NCBI RefSeq assembly: GCF_000972845.2
Contig: NC_040018.1
Location: 11,257,157-11,321,156 of the forward strand
Length of the DNA stretch: 64,000 nucleotides
Direction: 5' to 3'
Source of the DNA: Larimichthys crocea
Lineage: Eukaryota; Chordata; Actinopteri; Sciaenidae
Positions within the stretch are counted from its first letter, which is position 1; every line of letters starts with the position of its first letter. Both the position numbers and the translations under genes were made by a program. Positions 27,013 through 39,687 of this stretch are shown in pieces. The notes beneath the pieces are model-generated. The model was not told the DNA's origin and ran no database searches. It saw only the letters and a program-made list of their open reading frames with translations.

Positions 27013-30000
27013 AAAACAAAGCCCCATAGTCAAACAAACTGGGGATATAGCTAATTACTTTGTAACATGAAGGGAAATTTTTAAAAATCGTGAAGATGGA
27101 TGTCCGAGCAAAGTTATATAGTTCAACAGCGCAGTAGTACAAAATCTTACAAAAATGTGTTACCACCTTACACACCTTACATTGGTTCTGCTATGCAATT
27201 TCTTTTTTTGTTTGAATTGTTTCCACACAGTTTTAGCGACAAAAGCCAGGAGAAAGTCCTCAGTCGCTCTGATTTATCAGTGTATTATTAAAACAACTTG
27301 AAGGGCTCCTTATCATCCTAAAGTTTCTTTGGCTGTAAATACATACACAAGATGCTCCTCTTCTGATTTCTTACACAGTAGTCGCTCAAGGTGTGTTTAT
27401 TGCCACCAGTGATCGGTACAGGTTAAACACTTTGTGGTTGTAATGTGTACACTATTTTTTTTTCCCTGCTGAATCAAAAGTGATTTAAACTGTGAAGTAG
27501 TGGGTCCTAAAACCAAAACAATGAGCTGAAAGACACTGAAATGCTTCATACAGCTGAAGGAAACAGTGTCACGTGATTCTCTATGGATTCATCACTACAA
27601 GTGACCCCTTCTACAGTATGTCATCTGTTTGATTGTTAGTACAAATATATTGATTGTAGCCGGGGGTTAAATTGGGATTTTTATGTGGGGATACTGATGG
27701 CAGAAGTGCACTCATCTGTGTAGCTTTAGTTCTGCTGTCTGATAATTAGTCCAGTCCTCACAGTATTATACATTATCAAATAGAAAATACTGTTTATACT
27801 CTGGCTTTCATGGTTATTGTTCACTGTTAGATGTATACCCTTATCCAGTACAGTACATCCACCTAATCAAAACCTTAATTTCAATAACTAATCAATAGTC
27901 AATGTCAGTCCATTGCTGTCCATCTAGCATTAGTCCAGAGTTGCGTCTAAACCTTGACTGAGAGACGCGATCTTCATTGTTTTATTTTAAAATGATCTCC
28001 TGCTATGAAGAGTGCTATCACTCCACATATTGTCTGGACTGGTCCCCACTGAGATTGCTGCTGATTTTCATTTTGTGCTGCAATACAGTTATCTTTTCCG
28101 AGATTTATAAACAGCACTGGCATTTATCAAATGTAATAAATATTTGTCAGGCACAAAGTGAAAGAACGAAGCCCACACAGACAGACCACTGCCCAGTTAA
28201 TGTTAACAAGACAGACAGACTAAAGAGAGATACCCTGCAGGTTAGCACAATAACCCCCTTAAAGTCATGAAGTCATGTAAGCCAAATATAATGATGTTTT
28301 AACAACAGAGAAATTATATATGAATACATTAAAGATGGCATATTGTGCTTTTCTTCAGGATTATACTTTTATATGGCAGTCTGCTAGAATTTACAGTATT
28401 TAATTTTCCCATATTGTATATTGCTGTATTTCTTTAAGGAGCTTATTTGTCATCTTGGGTAAACAGTAATGTACAAGTCTGGGAGGGAACCCACACTCTC
28501 ATCTAACTAACATATTAGTCTTGACTGTTTTTTGTGCAACTTTTCTAAATTTTAAAGTTGGTGTGTTTCATACTATAGTTTTATATATGAACATGATTGT
28601 CTTTGGTGTAATTTTTTTCAACTTTTCCTTAAAATAAAAATATTTCTTCATGGTTCTGGTACTGGTTCAAACAAAGTGGATCTTGGGAAAAACGTGTTGA
28701 CTTAAGATAGCTGATTCAGGAAATGAACCTAAATGAATCGATGCCTGGCATCCTTTGTAATTTACGTTTTCTTTTGCTTTGGAGGATGGTGGGTAACTAT
28801 TTTCAAATTAAAAGGCTGAAGTCAAAGTGACGTCGTGTTTGTGTTCAAGTCGAAGTCAAGTTGGAAGTTATTTTAAGGTCAAGTATAAAATCATAATTTC
28901 TAATATGCAAGGAACTGAACTGTAATTGTTCCTCATAGTTAGTACAGCACCTTCCATGGTAGTTTGCCAGTGAAAGGCAAATTGTTAAACACTTTGGATA
29001 AAAGTTCTATAATAATGCATATTTTATAAGATGTTTTATATGTAAATATCTGCAAATAGCTTGTAATTAAGCTGAACTCTTGTCCGTTGTATAATATGCT
29101 CATGCATTAACTGTGTGTGGGTGTGTTTGTGAAAAGGCCGGTGCTGATGAAAAACACAATATAATATCTCCCACTTTCTTCCTTCCCTTAAGTCTTGCCT
29201 GTGGTTCCTGTTTAAGATGGAGTGTCATCTGGTGGAGGGTGACTGATGGAGAATGTGGGCATTAACATGCTGAGGCCACAGGAGACGTGGCACTGAAAGC
29301 ATTAATGGAGTGACTGTTTCTGAGAAAAGGAGGGCTGATGTGATTGCAATATGTGCCAGGGGAATCATTCTACAGGAGCCGACCATGCAGTCGGTATAGC
29401 TGCCCTTATAACACATTTATATGTATTCAAGAGATAAATCGGGTGCCCTTTGCAATGGTACTGAGTGTAGGGCTCACATGCAGAATATGCAGTCATCATC
29501 TATGACACAGGCCCCCTGCTACCCTGTCCCTCAAGTTTCTCTTCATTTATCACTCAAACACACACGCATGCACACACTCAGTGCCCAAGCGACTTCTCAC
29601 CGGTTAAAACGTACAACGCACCCAAGCGCCCTGGAGAATGAATAGGGGGGTAGAGGAGCGTAGATCATGGGGGGAGGGGGCACAGCAGAGATATTGCATC
29701 CCCTGTGCACAAGACGGCAGTGATGTGTGGAGCAGGACAAAGAGAGGATAGGGGGTGGGACGAAGTGAGCAAAGGGATGGAGACGTAGGAGTGGCTTTGA
29801 GGAAAGAGAAGCTCGAAGGATGCTAGGAATGGCAGAAGGTGTGAAGACAGATAGGACCAAAGCGCCAGGGACAGATGGCGTGCGCTGCTTTGAAGTTCAG
29901 ACTACAACACATTTATATTTTCTATGATTGCTGCTGAGGTAAATGGATTTTTGTTGGTGGGGTTCACAGGATTGAACTCATTATTTAGATTTCCTTGCCA

Positions 30001-30239
30001 TGAACACATGAACTGTGCAATATTCCCTTAAGAAAGCTTGCTGAATTTCAGACTTCGGTGTGCAGAAATTGCTCAAAAAGGCCAACAGAGAGACCCTGCA
30101 CACTGTCTGATTTCACAGTGAGATAGCGCTGAACTCTCAGTGTATCAGTTTTGATAACACCTATTTCTTTGTAGAAAGCAGTTCCTCTGAAAACTGTTCA
30201 CAGTGAGGACTGTGGTTTTATCCAGAGCAACAGCAGCAC
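27013..30239. other. Intergenic, no gene seen
   Basis: Mostly AT-rich with no coding support. The part at 29200-29540 is less AT-rich and lacks simple repeats, so it may be a regulatory element. Confidence 0.7.
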
Positions 30240-30328
30240 TTTCTGGAGAGACTAGCAAAAATGAAATTTGGAAGGACTGCAGAGACATTTGTGATCCCCA
30301 GAGGATGAATCACAATAACTTAGGTGAT

Positions 30329-30704
30329 TACATTATTACATTATATTGCATTTAGCAGACGCTTTTATCCAAAGCGACTTACAGAGGAGGACATAAGCTG
30401 ACAAAGGTGTAAAGGAGCACAGAGTAGTTGTTAGTTTTGTGAGTTTTGTTAGGCAGGGAAGCATTCTCGAAACAGAAAGTTTTTTAAAGGTAGAAAGGGA
30501 TGTTGCTGTTCTAGTAGCCGTTGGTAGGTCATTCCACCATTTGGGGACGACCACAGAGAAGAGTTTAGAGTAACCTCGCTTTGCGAGAGGCGAGGGTACA
30601 ACTAGACGGTTTGTATGAGCGGAGCGTAACGCCCTGGTCGGGACGTGAGCCTTTAGTAAGACGCTGAGATAGGCAGGGGCAGATCCTGAGATGGTTTTGT
30701 AGGC
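30329..30704 (-). mobile_element. 5'-truncated L2-like LINE, end of reverse transcriptase ORF and 3' tail
   Basis: Read on the minus strand, the first part encodes the C-terminal end of a non-LTR retrotransposon polyprotein. Recognisable pieces are AYKTISGSAPAYLSVLL, a LAKRGYSKLFSVVVPKWWND stretch and SLSTFKK. Next comes the tail motif GTCGCTTTGGATAAAAGCGT, seen in many fish L2-type elements, ending in short ATTACATTAT-like repeats. The 376-bp copy is flanked by an exact 8-bp direct repeat, TAGGTGAT, at 30321-30328 and 30705-30712. This is the expected target-site duplication. The element lacks its endonuclease and most of the reverse transcriptase, so it is inactive. Confidence 0.8.
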
Positions 30705-30989
30705 TAGGTGATGCCCTGACTTTTCATGAAATTGACATTTGTGGTTCTGAGTGAAATGTCTCAACAACTTTTCGATGCATTGCCATGAAAATTGGTACAG
30801 ATGCACAGAGTACTCATTTTATCTGACGTCCCCAGAGAAGGAATTGTAATAACTTGCCTTGCCAGTCAAAAGATCAGTTTGTCCAATAGTTTGGTTTATG
30901 ATCAGTTACCTGTAAAACTAATTCCACTCAGCTATTCTTTGTTTCGTGCTAATTAGCAAATGTTATGGTAATGACAATGGTAAATGAAC

Positions 30990-31158
30990 CAACCACCAAC
31001 TGCTTGTCAGGAGCGATACAGTGCTTCCCAACCAAAGCCTTCACACTGATACTAAGCTCACCTATACATACACATGCATTCACACCAACGTCACAGACAT
31101 CAATAGCAATTTGGGGTTCATTATCTTGCCCAAGGACACTTCGACAGTTTGATTACTA
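30990..31158. repeat. Second repeat fragment nested in the older repeat
   Basis: Contains CAATTTGGGGTTCATTATCT followed by TTGCCCAAGGACACTTCGAC, a motif common in fish repeats. It sits where the older repeat is broken. A 13-bp tandem duplication follows at 31159-31184. Confidence 0.5.
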
Positions 31159-31836
31159 GACAACTATTACTGACAACTATTACTGAGTGTTAGCATTTGG
31201 CTCAGAGCACCATTGTACCTAAGTACAGTTTTACAGTGGCTGTAACCTTGTTATTTTTTAATCCTTTGAGCAAAATATATAAAATATATATATATATTAG
31301 GAAAGACAGGAAAGATGAAGCAGAGCTTTACACTGACTAGCCGTTCGGATTCCTGTACACCACTAATCCAATAGTTCATCATTTCCACTCTCTTCCCTCA
31401 CTCATTTTCTCTTCTTCTGCTTTTCTTCTTCTTCTCTTGTTCTACACGTTATGTTTCTGCCGTTGCCCTCAGGCCTGTCCCTCTCCATTAACCCCAGCCC
31501 TACCTACATAATCCATTCTCAGTAAAAACCCACTTGGGAATTGTGGTCGGCAAACGGGCTTTGTTCCAACAAGAGGGTCAAGGCTTTGTTCCTGGCCTTG
31601 AGAGAAGTGTTGTTGTCATAGCCATAAGACATAAAAAAAGAGAGATGGTATTCATTGCTCTTGATGATCAAAACATTCATGTATGTGATTTTTGAGCGCT
31701 TTAATCATGCGTGCTTTGTGCCAAGGTTGGTTTCCCGTTTCATCGCCCTGAACAGAGTACAGTTGTTGCAGGCAAAGGGAAACAGCTATGCAGCAATATA
31801 TTCTATCCATCAATGAAAGAAACACGCAAGAGTGGA

Positions 31837-31909
31837 CCCCCCCCCCACCCCCACCCCCTCCCCCCCATCCTGTCCTGTCTTCCCCCCCTTTCCCCCCCTC
31901 CTCCTTCTA
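31837..31909. repeat. C-rich low-complexity tract
   Basis: Includes runs of ten, five, four, eight, seven and seven C within about 70 bases on the + strand. Confidence 0.9.
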
Positions 31910-33382
31910 TCTGTTTAATCACACAGAGCCATATGGACGCACAGTGTGTTGTATTAATTAGACCCCAGGGCGTGGTCACACACTGGGGACTGGAGTGACT
32001 CTAGCAGTTGCTATGCTGGGAGGAGAAAACTACCTCCCGGTGTATACTGGGAGGATGGAGATGCAGTAGGTGAGCTGAGGAGATCGGTCATTTTCTCGTA
32101 CTAGTGCTGCTTATATGGAGACCTGTTGTTTTCACAGAGCACCAAATCTGGCCTCAGATCAGCTGTGTTGGCATGCTGATGGTGGTGGGCTGCTGGCAGG
32201 GCATCAGAGCAGAAAGGCTCACAAGGGAGGAATAAAACTAATGTTGACCTGACTGTAAATTACACTCAAGGTAGTCAACAACAAATGGATTATGCTGATC
32301 AATCAACCAAAGATAACCAAATTGAATCCAGATCAATTTGTTTCTCTAAGATTATTAAATCAACTTCAGCTAATCAAATTATTCACACTGCAAAGATTCT
32401 ATTATTATAGGATTATAAATGTTTTATTGAATGAATAATTCCACTAACTGTAAGATCAGACATTTGATTGGCTTCTTTTCCTAGAAAAGAACTTATATGT
32501 AAATGTAATTTCTTGAAAACATTTGTGGAAAGGACTGTGTAAGTTGACGATAATTATAATAGAAGTGTTCAATATATTGTGCACACAAAGTAGTTGTCAA
32601 GAAATCTGAAGCCTGACTATTACAGGCAAGTATACAACAAACATGTCTGAGGTTTGAAGATACATTTTGCTGTTTAGGTTGTTAAGCTTCAGATCTCTGG
32701 CTATATGAACATTTGACTTTACTTGATAAAATGTATATTTACTGTATGATTTAAATGGACCTCTGTCTGTTTTTCCAGTCATTACGTGTTTAGCAGCTCT
32801 ATTTAAATCATCCAAACATCTGCTTTAACAACTACTACATACAGTGACTATTAAATGAATGCTACCATTCTACCTTAAAATGAGTAATAAATTACATAGC
32901 AATAGAGAAGTGTTGTTAAAAATGTAACATTGTATGAGATATTCTATTTATAGAAGTTGACACCAAACAAATTCTGTGTAAACAAAGCGAGAGCCTTTAT
33001 TCTCCATCAGGCTGCATCAGCACATCAGGCTGACAGGTGTTCTCAGCCATGATTCTTCAATCTTTAATACTTAATGCATGTTTTTCCAAGCACATGAAGT
33101 ACATAAGTTGTTAGAAATTGACACCCCCCTCCCTCCCCTCTACAGATTATATTAGCCTGGCCACCTGAACCTTGGAAGGGTTAAAGAACTCACTGGGGAA
33201 TAAATTAGGTGAGAGTTGGTGTTGGTCAGCGAGTGTGTTTGACACACAGAAAGAGAAAATGACATATAGAAATACTATAAGGAGAGGATGCCTCGATTCA
33301 GTTAAGCTTCAGCAATCCCTCATCGGGTCATGGCAGAAAACACAGCACCAATAAGAAAACAAAGGAATAAAAGTTAACATGT

Positions 33383-33438
<56 letters not shown>

Positions 33439-33440
33439 AA
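33383..33440. repeat. (AAAG)n microsatellite
   Basis: About 14 perfect tetranucleotide units. Open frames crossing it, with Phe/Leu/Ser runs, are artefacts. Confidence 0.95.
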
Positions 33441-36328
33441 TCTGGCAGCAGTGTCTGGTTAGCTGGTCCTGCCTAAAGAAGCTGACCCTGCTTCTTGTGT
33501 TGAGCGACCTTCTGTATTTGCCCAATCTCTTAAGTGTTGTGAATTCCTGAGTCTCAAAAGTTGCTCCCGCTGACAGACGACAGACCTGGGTGGGCATCAG
33601 GTCCAGTTGCTTGGCTGGTGAGGTGGGCCGATTCAACTAAGAGGCCAACGGAGGGAGCAGGGAGGCCTAGATGGGGAGCTGTTGGGGGTGAGGTCGGCTT
33701 AAGGGGTCACGGGGAAAGGGGCAGATACAGGCCAGCTGTCTCCCGGGCAGTTGAAATGGCAGTTACTGGATAGAGATGATTGCCTCGGTGGAGAGAGTTA
33801 AACAGAGTTCAGGAATTGTGTTTATGAACACAGTCAGGGAGTGATTGATCCTATGTGTTATATATGATTCCCTCTGTCCTTAAAGCTACAACCACTGATT
33901 CTTTTGGCCACATGTAGGCAGCAGAAACAAGCTATAATCACAACATCGGCATATCACTTCATAAGTTTATCTCAGAGGTGAACTTGTTAGCAAACAGTTG
34001 CTTGTTTAAACTTCCAGACATTAAAAGCAACATCATCATTTATTTGGTGTCATAGCGTATGTATTCATAGTTTTCACGTGACTGAAAACTATGACTGAAA
34101 ACTTTTTATCTCCGTTTTGGTCTCCACCAAACTCTGAAAACAAGTTATTCATATTATTTTTCACTTTTGCCACATTAAAATAATTATAAAAGGACCTTTA
34201 AAAGGTGATTATGCCTGCGTGGTGTTTATAGCTTGTCTCCACTTCTTTCAAGGTTGAAGTGAAACTCATGTATAGGAGGAAAAATTAATATATTCCTTTA
34301 TTTATTTCATTTACATTTCATTTGTACTCATATCTGATGTCCACAGTTAAAACTGTCTTTAATGTCCCAGCCTGCAGTGGTACCACTGGGCGGCCCAATT
34401 GCTAACGATTATGTTCTACTTCTTACAAAGTATCCCCTCCAGCCTGGGTGGATTTAGAGACATGCTCTGTTAAACCAGACCTACAGACCTGCATCTGTAG
34501 ATGTACTCATCCAAACTGAAAGCTCTAAAGAAAGAAGAGAATAATCATATTATACAGTTTATGATCAACGTGTGGCTAATCCTAACCCTAACCCATATCC
34601 TTTTTTTTCTCCCTTTTTTTTTTAATTGTTCAGCCTTTGTCATATGACAGTCCAATCTGAGTTTAATCCTGGAAGAGTGAATGGGTGGTTCTGTATATTA
34701 GCAGAGTGGGACTAAGGAAAACTGGCTATCTATAATAAGAAGTTCATGTCGGTTCAGGAGAAAAAAGTCAACATACCAGGAAAACAGTTCTTTAAAAACT
34801 TGGAATTTGAAACTATGACATTCCAACCTTCAACTCGCTGCAGTAACATGTCACAAAGGATGGCTATAGAAAAGGTTTGAATATCTATAAATTCTTCATT
34901 CTTGGTTCCCAAGTGTTCTCAGGGAAAATTACAGGAGGAAAAAATTTGAATGAGGAAATAACTTTGTAGGATTGGTTTGTGAAGAAGAAGAAGTAAAGAA
35001 GAACTATCTATAAATAGTCATCTAACACTAATGAAGTATAATTGGCATGTCGGTAAACTCCACCCAGTAAAATCACAATTACAAATTTAACAACAAAATA
35101 CCAAACACATCTACTAAGTGTAATGAATGTAAAGAAACAGTGAAATGTAAATGTTGTGATGGGCAGAATCACCTCTGTGGAGGTCCTTCTGAACAAAATT
35201 TACATTTTGAACTTGTACCCTTCAAACTAAAGAAGGAGTATACACTTACAGACAGTGTACCTTGCAAGCCAAGACCAGCTATTAAATAAAGTATAGATTA
35301 GAAGATAATTTACATACTGAGAAACAGACATAACAAAAACAAAATGTTTTTATTTTAAAAAAGGGTGAGATCTTGATGGGTTTTTAAATTTATTTTATTT
35401 TCACTTTTTGTGATTTTTATATGCATTTTGGTATTGCTGTGTTGTGGCTTTCTTTTGTTATTTAAAACCTTTGGTTCGTGTAATGCTTTGTTTTTGTGTT
35501 ATTGGTAAGCTCTGGGGAGGCGGGGGACATTGTTTGTCCTTGTCACTTTACTGATAATGGAAAACTAACAAACAGTGTTAACGATAAAAACTCAACCTGT
35601 TTGAGTCTTTCTCATTTGAATTCAGTTGTCACTGGTTCACCTTGAAGTTCAGTTTTAGTTTCAAGTTCACACAGTGTAGCAAGATTCATTTTGTTTGGAC
35701 ATGCATCAACAATATATGGTGGTTTTACCTAGTGGTAATACAACCTGAAGAAGCCAGTGGTTTCTGTTTTCTTGTTCTTGGCTTAATACAGTATGTGAAT
35801 CAGGTCACTGCTCTGATATTCTTCTTCCACATCTGTAACACTATAATCCGCTCAAAGTTACCCTCCATTATTTTCCTGCCCTCTCCTGTCCCAGGAGAAT
35901 TAATTTCCACTACTTCATAAGCTTCACCAATCCTGTGAAACAAGCCTGCAACATACAGATCCTTAATCGGGTATCAAACACGGCCACATTAATTCGATTT
36001 GTTAGATTTATTTTCAGCCAGCTTGGCACCATTTCAACTGCTCTATAAGTTAGAGGCAATTCTGCAAACAGTGGACACCAACAACTTTTTTTCAATTCCC
36101 ATCACATCAATGTGTATCTACTGTTAAAGGAAAGTACAATACCAGAACTCGTTTTTTAGTCCTCGTGTGTCAAGACTCTAGGGCCTTGAAAGAAACATAA
36201 GGCTAACATAGATTTTTCATGAATGCACAGTCTTTGATTGAAGCTTTATGTCCACAAAGGCATGTTTTATTGACAACAGGAACATATAAAAATGAGGACT
36301 GGCCTGAGGGTCCTCTTTAATCCCGCTG

Positions 36329-36850
36329 TTGTACTCCAAGATTGGATCATGTGGAATTGCATTGCTCTTAAATTGCATCATCACCCGCAGGATGAAGGAT
36401 AGTCGGCCTAATGGATGGACCTACTTTGGTGCTGAAAAAACAAGACCCATTTCCAAGCTTCATGTGATAAAGAGTCTGAATAGGGTGGAGAGACGAGTGG
36501 ATGGTGGGGACCACAGGTGGAAGTCACTGTGGTTGCTGGTTTGTCTTATCGTATTAGTGGGCTGGTGTGGAGGCGAGGTGAAGGTCAGGGTGGTTTCTGC
36601 TGCTACCCCAACCCCCAATATATTCACCACCACCACTATGCCCCTCTGGTCAATGTCCTTCTTTACCATTGACAGTTCACTCAATAACCATTACTCTCAA
36701 CTGGACATGAAGTGGGTGGACCCTACTGGGCTGCTAATCGCACAATCAATAGGTGACCATAAAATACCAGTGAGCTCACCAGAGGGATCTATTAGTATAA
36801 AGAGCGTAACACTAACTGAATCACAGTACATAATGATATTAGGAGGGTAG
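36329..36850 (+). other. 173-codon open frame, unrecognised, probably chance
   Basis: Longest ATG-to-stop frame in the window. It has a hydrophobic stretch near the middle (SLWLLVCLIVLVGW) followed by a Thr/Pro-rich segment. I recognise no domain. There is no evident promoter, no splice context and no repeat signature. In 64 kb of AT-rich DNA read in six frames, one frame of this length could arise by chance. Confidence 0.15.
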
Positions 36851-37127
36851 CAAGTACAAAAATAACACAAAATATTATTGGCTTTTATACAAAAGTGTGT
36901 ATACAACATACTAATTTCCATATACAACTGAACAAATGTCTAATTGTATTTTTGTCAACCAAAAAAAAACAATAATTTTTCCGCCTTCTGCTTATTATAA
37001 ATCATTGCACCTGACTGGCCTTTGTCCCATCATTGCAGCCATTACAGAGACTCTTTACAATGGCCTTTCCTTTGTTGTCTCAGCCTATAGGCACAATGCC
37101 ATTGGTCTGCATCCTCTGTAATGTATG

Positions 37128-37131
<4 letters not shown>

Positions 37132-37188
<57 letters not shown>
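37132..37188. repeat. (CA)n microsatellite, 57 bp
   Basis: Long uninterrupted CA run, likely polymorphic. Confidence 0.97.
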
Positions 37189-37190
<2 letters not shown>

Positions 37191-37630
37191 GATGTGGAAA
37201 CACCAAAAATCTCAGTGCACAGGAAAGAAATGCATTGCCACCTGATGGTCAGATTTAGCCACTGCAGCAGGAGTTCACCTCAAGTCTACTACTGTATATG
37301 ATATACACTATTTTTGTTTAGTGTTTTTGTTTGTTTTGTTTTTCATTTTATTTTTACAACTGCATACAGACAAACAACAAACAAAGTATATACAAAAAAG
37401 GGGGGAAATGCAGTTACTCAAATGTGGAAATGTCCAAACAGACTTAAATTGCCAGTCTGGGATGTACATCCAGTATGATTTTAAAGATTTTTTATTTTAG
37501 ACCCAAATCATAAAGTTATCTTATGACAATATCTGTACAGATCTAGCAGGTCTAGGATGTACTATTTATCACAGTATTTACAGAGACTCAACAATTCTCA
37601 CCATGAGCAAGAACTTGGTGACAGACAGTT

Positions 37631-38190
37631 GTGTTGTCAGCCCTATTCAATGATTTGAATCTAGAAAATATCAAGCACTTTGAATGTGCAATCCCAAAAA
37701 ACATCAAAAACTATGATACTGCAAAGGATAAGTTCATCAGAGATCAGAGACCTCAGATTAGAGCCCACAAAAATGTTCAAGTAGCAGACACATCTCAACA
37801 CCAACTGTTCAGAAGAGACTGCGGGTCAGGCCTTCATGGTTGGATTGCTGCAAAGAAACCACTACTGTGGAAGAACAACAAGAAGAAGAGAAACAAAAGG
37901 ACAAACATTATACCAGTGGACAAGACTAGTGAAATCCAAATTTGAGATTTTTGATTTCCAACCCTCTTTGTGAGACCAGAGACGGTGAACGGATGGTGTT
38001 GCTTCCACCGTGAAGCATGAGAATGAGATATGATGATGAGGAGTGCTTTGCCGGTGACACTTTCGGCGATTTATTGCTTGCATAATGTATCAGATGACCT
38101 GGCCTCCACAATCACCCTACCTTAAACCCAATTGAGATGGTTCAATGAGTTGGAGCACATAGTGAAGGAAAAGCACCCAGCAAGTGTTTT
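37631..38190 (+). pseudogene. Decayed Tc1-like transposase fragment
   Basis: The + strand encodes, in pieces and with frame breaks, segments typical of Tc1/mariner transposases. KNVQVADTSQHQLFRRDCG is followed by GLHGWIAAKKPL. After a stop come KSKFEIFD and, near 38100, TWPPQSPYLKP, matching the usual 'W P xQSPDLNPIE' catalytic-end motif with changes. Stops, indels and loss of the middle part show that it is dead. I could not place terminal inverted repeats. It probably came from a full element of about 1.6 kb, the usual size for the family. Confidence 0.8.
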
Positions 38191-38680
38191 ACCACACAAT
38201 TCCACGTGATATTTCATAGTTATGTCTAATGTTACATACACTAAAGACATGCATATCTATATTTATGCATATAAACAAACAAATATAAATAATGAAATAG
38301 TTTTATATTGTATCATTCATTTCTGTATTTAGTCACTTTCATCAAGTTCAGTTTGTGGTGATGGGTAGTTGTGGGCTAGACGCTCACTCTAAAACTGGAA
38401 ATATGTTGTCACCTTGTCATTTGATGCATTTTGTCATAACAATGTTGATTGTAGCCAATTTGGAATTATTGTCATTATTTCTACACATAAAGTAGTGAGG
38501 GAGCAAAGCCATTCTCAACATGACTTGCTTATTTTATATTTAAGACCACAACAACTACAGGTCTTCATAAAATTTCTTCCATATTGATTTGACAGTTTGT
38601 TGTTGTGGTATGCTACGAGATCATGACTCCTCACAGGATAGAAATGTGTTTCTTCAGTTGTAGGTGTATATGTGCATGAA

Positions 38681-38702
38681 TGTGTGTGTGTGTGTGTGTG
38701 TG
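38681..38702. repeat. (TG)n microsatellite
   Basis: Eleven TG units. Confidence 0.93.
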
Positions 38703-38841
38703 AGTATACTGAACCCAGGGGAAGGGAGGATCCAGGTCGTCAGGGCAGTGATTGACTATGTTGCTGAGTATTGCTGACTAGGGTGCACTTTCTTTACTAT
38801 GTCAATACAAACAGACCTGTATCTCACTGACTAGATGGACA

Positions 38842-38863
38842 ACACACACACACACACACACAC
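38842..38863. repeat. (AC)n microsatellite
   Basis: Eleven AC units. Confidence 0.93.
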
Positions 38864-39652
38864 TCATACAGCATCTAACTGCAAGACCATAAACCCTCGC
38901 AGGGCAATCAGTCATCCAGCGCTGCATATTGCTGTGTATAGTAAACTAAGTAGCAATAAGGCTGTCAGAGAGACACACACTTTCCCTTCGTAATACATAT
39001 GTCTTTGTCACGGCATTTAATACCCCTCCAGCTTCCTCTTCTGCTTGCAGTGTAGGCTACAGTGTCTGACGCAGGCTTTGAGGGGATCAGTTTGGATGTA
39101 TGTGTCCAGAAGCTCCTGCATCCAATCAATATCTGGGGATTTGTCAACACTCCCTGGAGATGCTGCTGTACCCTCTGCCCCCTTTCAGCATCCGCTGTTT
39201 TATCCTGTGTATCTGTAACCCAAAGATGCTTCTCCAGACTTACACCATAAACCAACCGCTGTCATCGATTTGGTGCTAATGTGGTAGAAAACAATATTCC
39301 AACACTGGTTTTGTTGTTTTTCTAAAGGTGGAGTGAAAGTTATAGAATCATTAAGAGTTTGAATGTAGACTTTGTTATGATGATCATGTTTAGTGATGTG
39401 CAGCACAGAGCACAGAGCACAGTTTTTATCGTATTTGTTTCTTTCATCTCCCACACACAACACCCCTTAGGTACAAAAACAATTTCTTTTGCACTTGTAG
39501 CATCCCACACGTTTCACTGTAACTATATTGTCTGATTTCATAAACTATCTTGTCTCATTATGACACATCCAGTTTGCCTTATGTCTTTTGTTTTGTAGTG
39601 CTGCACCGATAAAAACAAGCTCCAGCTAACATTCATCTACACCTAACCATCT

Positions 39653-39687
39653 AATAAGAATCAGAATAAGAATCAGAATAAGAATGA
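39653..39687. repeat. 12-bp tandem minisatellite
   Basis: About three copies of AATAAGAATCAG in tandem. Confidence 0.8.

Larger units (their letters stand above)
30240..31250. repeat. Percomorph dispersed repeat interrupted by later insertions
   Basis: Pieces at 30240-30328, 30713-30990 and 31187-31250 read in order as one repeat that I recognise from percomorph genomes: CCCCAGAGGATGAA, then CTGACTTTTCAT, ATTGCCATGAAAATTGGTAC, TGCTAATTAGCAAATGTTA, and last GTTAGCATTTGGCTCAGAGC. The gaps are filled by a LINE fragment and by a second repeat at about 30990-31158. Confidence 0.6.
31251..37630. other. Intergenic, no gene seen
   Basis: Contains a C-rich tract (31837-31909), an (AAAG)n repeat (33383-33440), a short telomere-like run (34581-34594) and a CA repeat (37132-37188). 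The longest open frame in the window (36329-36850) is here but is unrecognised. Confidence 0.65.

Noticed and set aside
30336..30806. 156-codon minus-strand frame as a host gene
   Set aside because: It is the end of a LINE polyprotein; the ATG at its start lies in the older repeat outside the element.
33328..33636. 102-codon minus-strand frame with repeated FLSF units
   Set aside because: It is the AAAG microsatellite translated.
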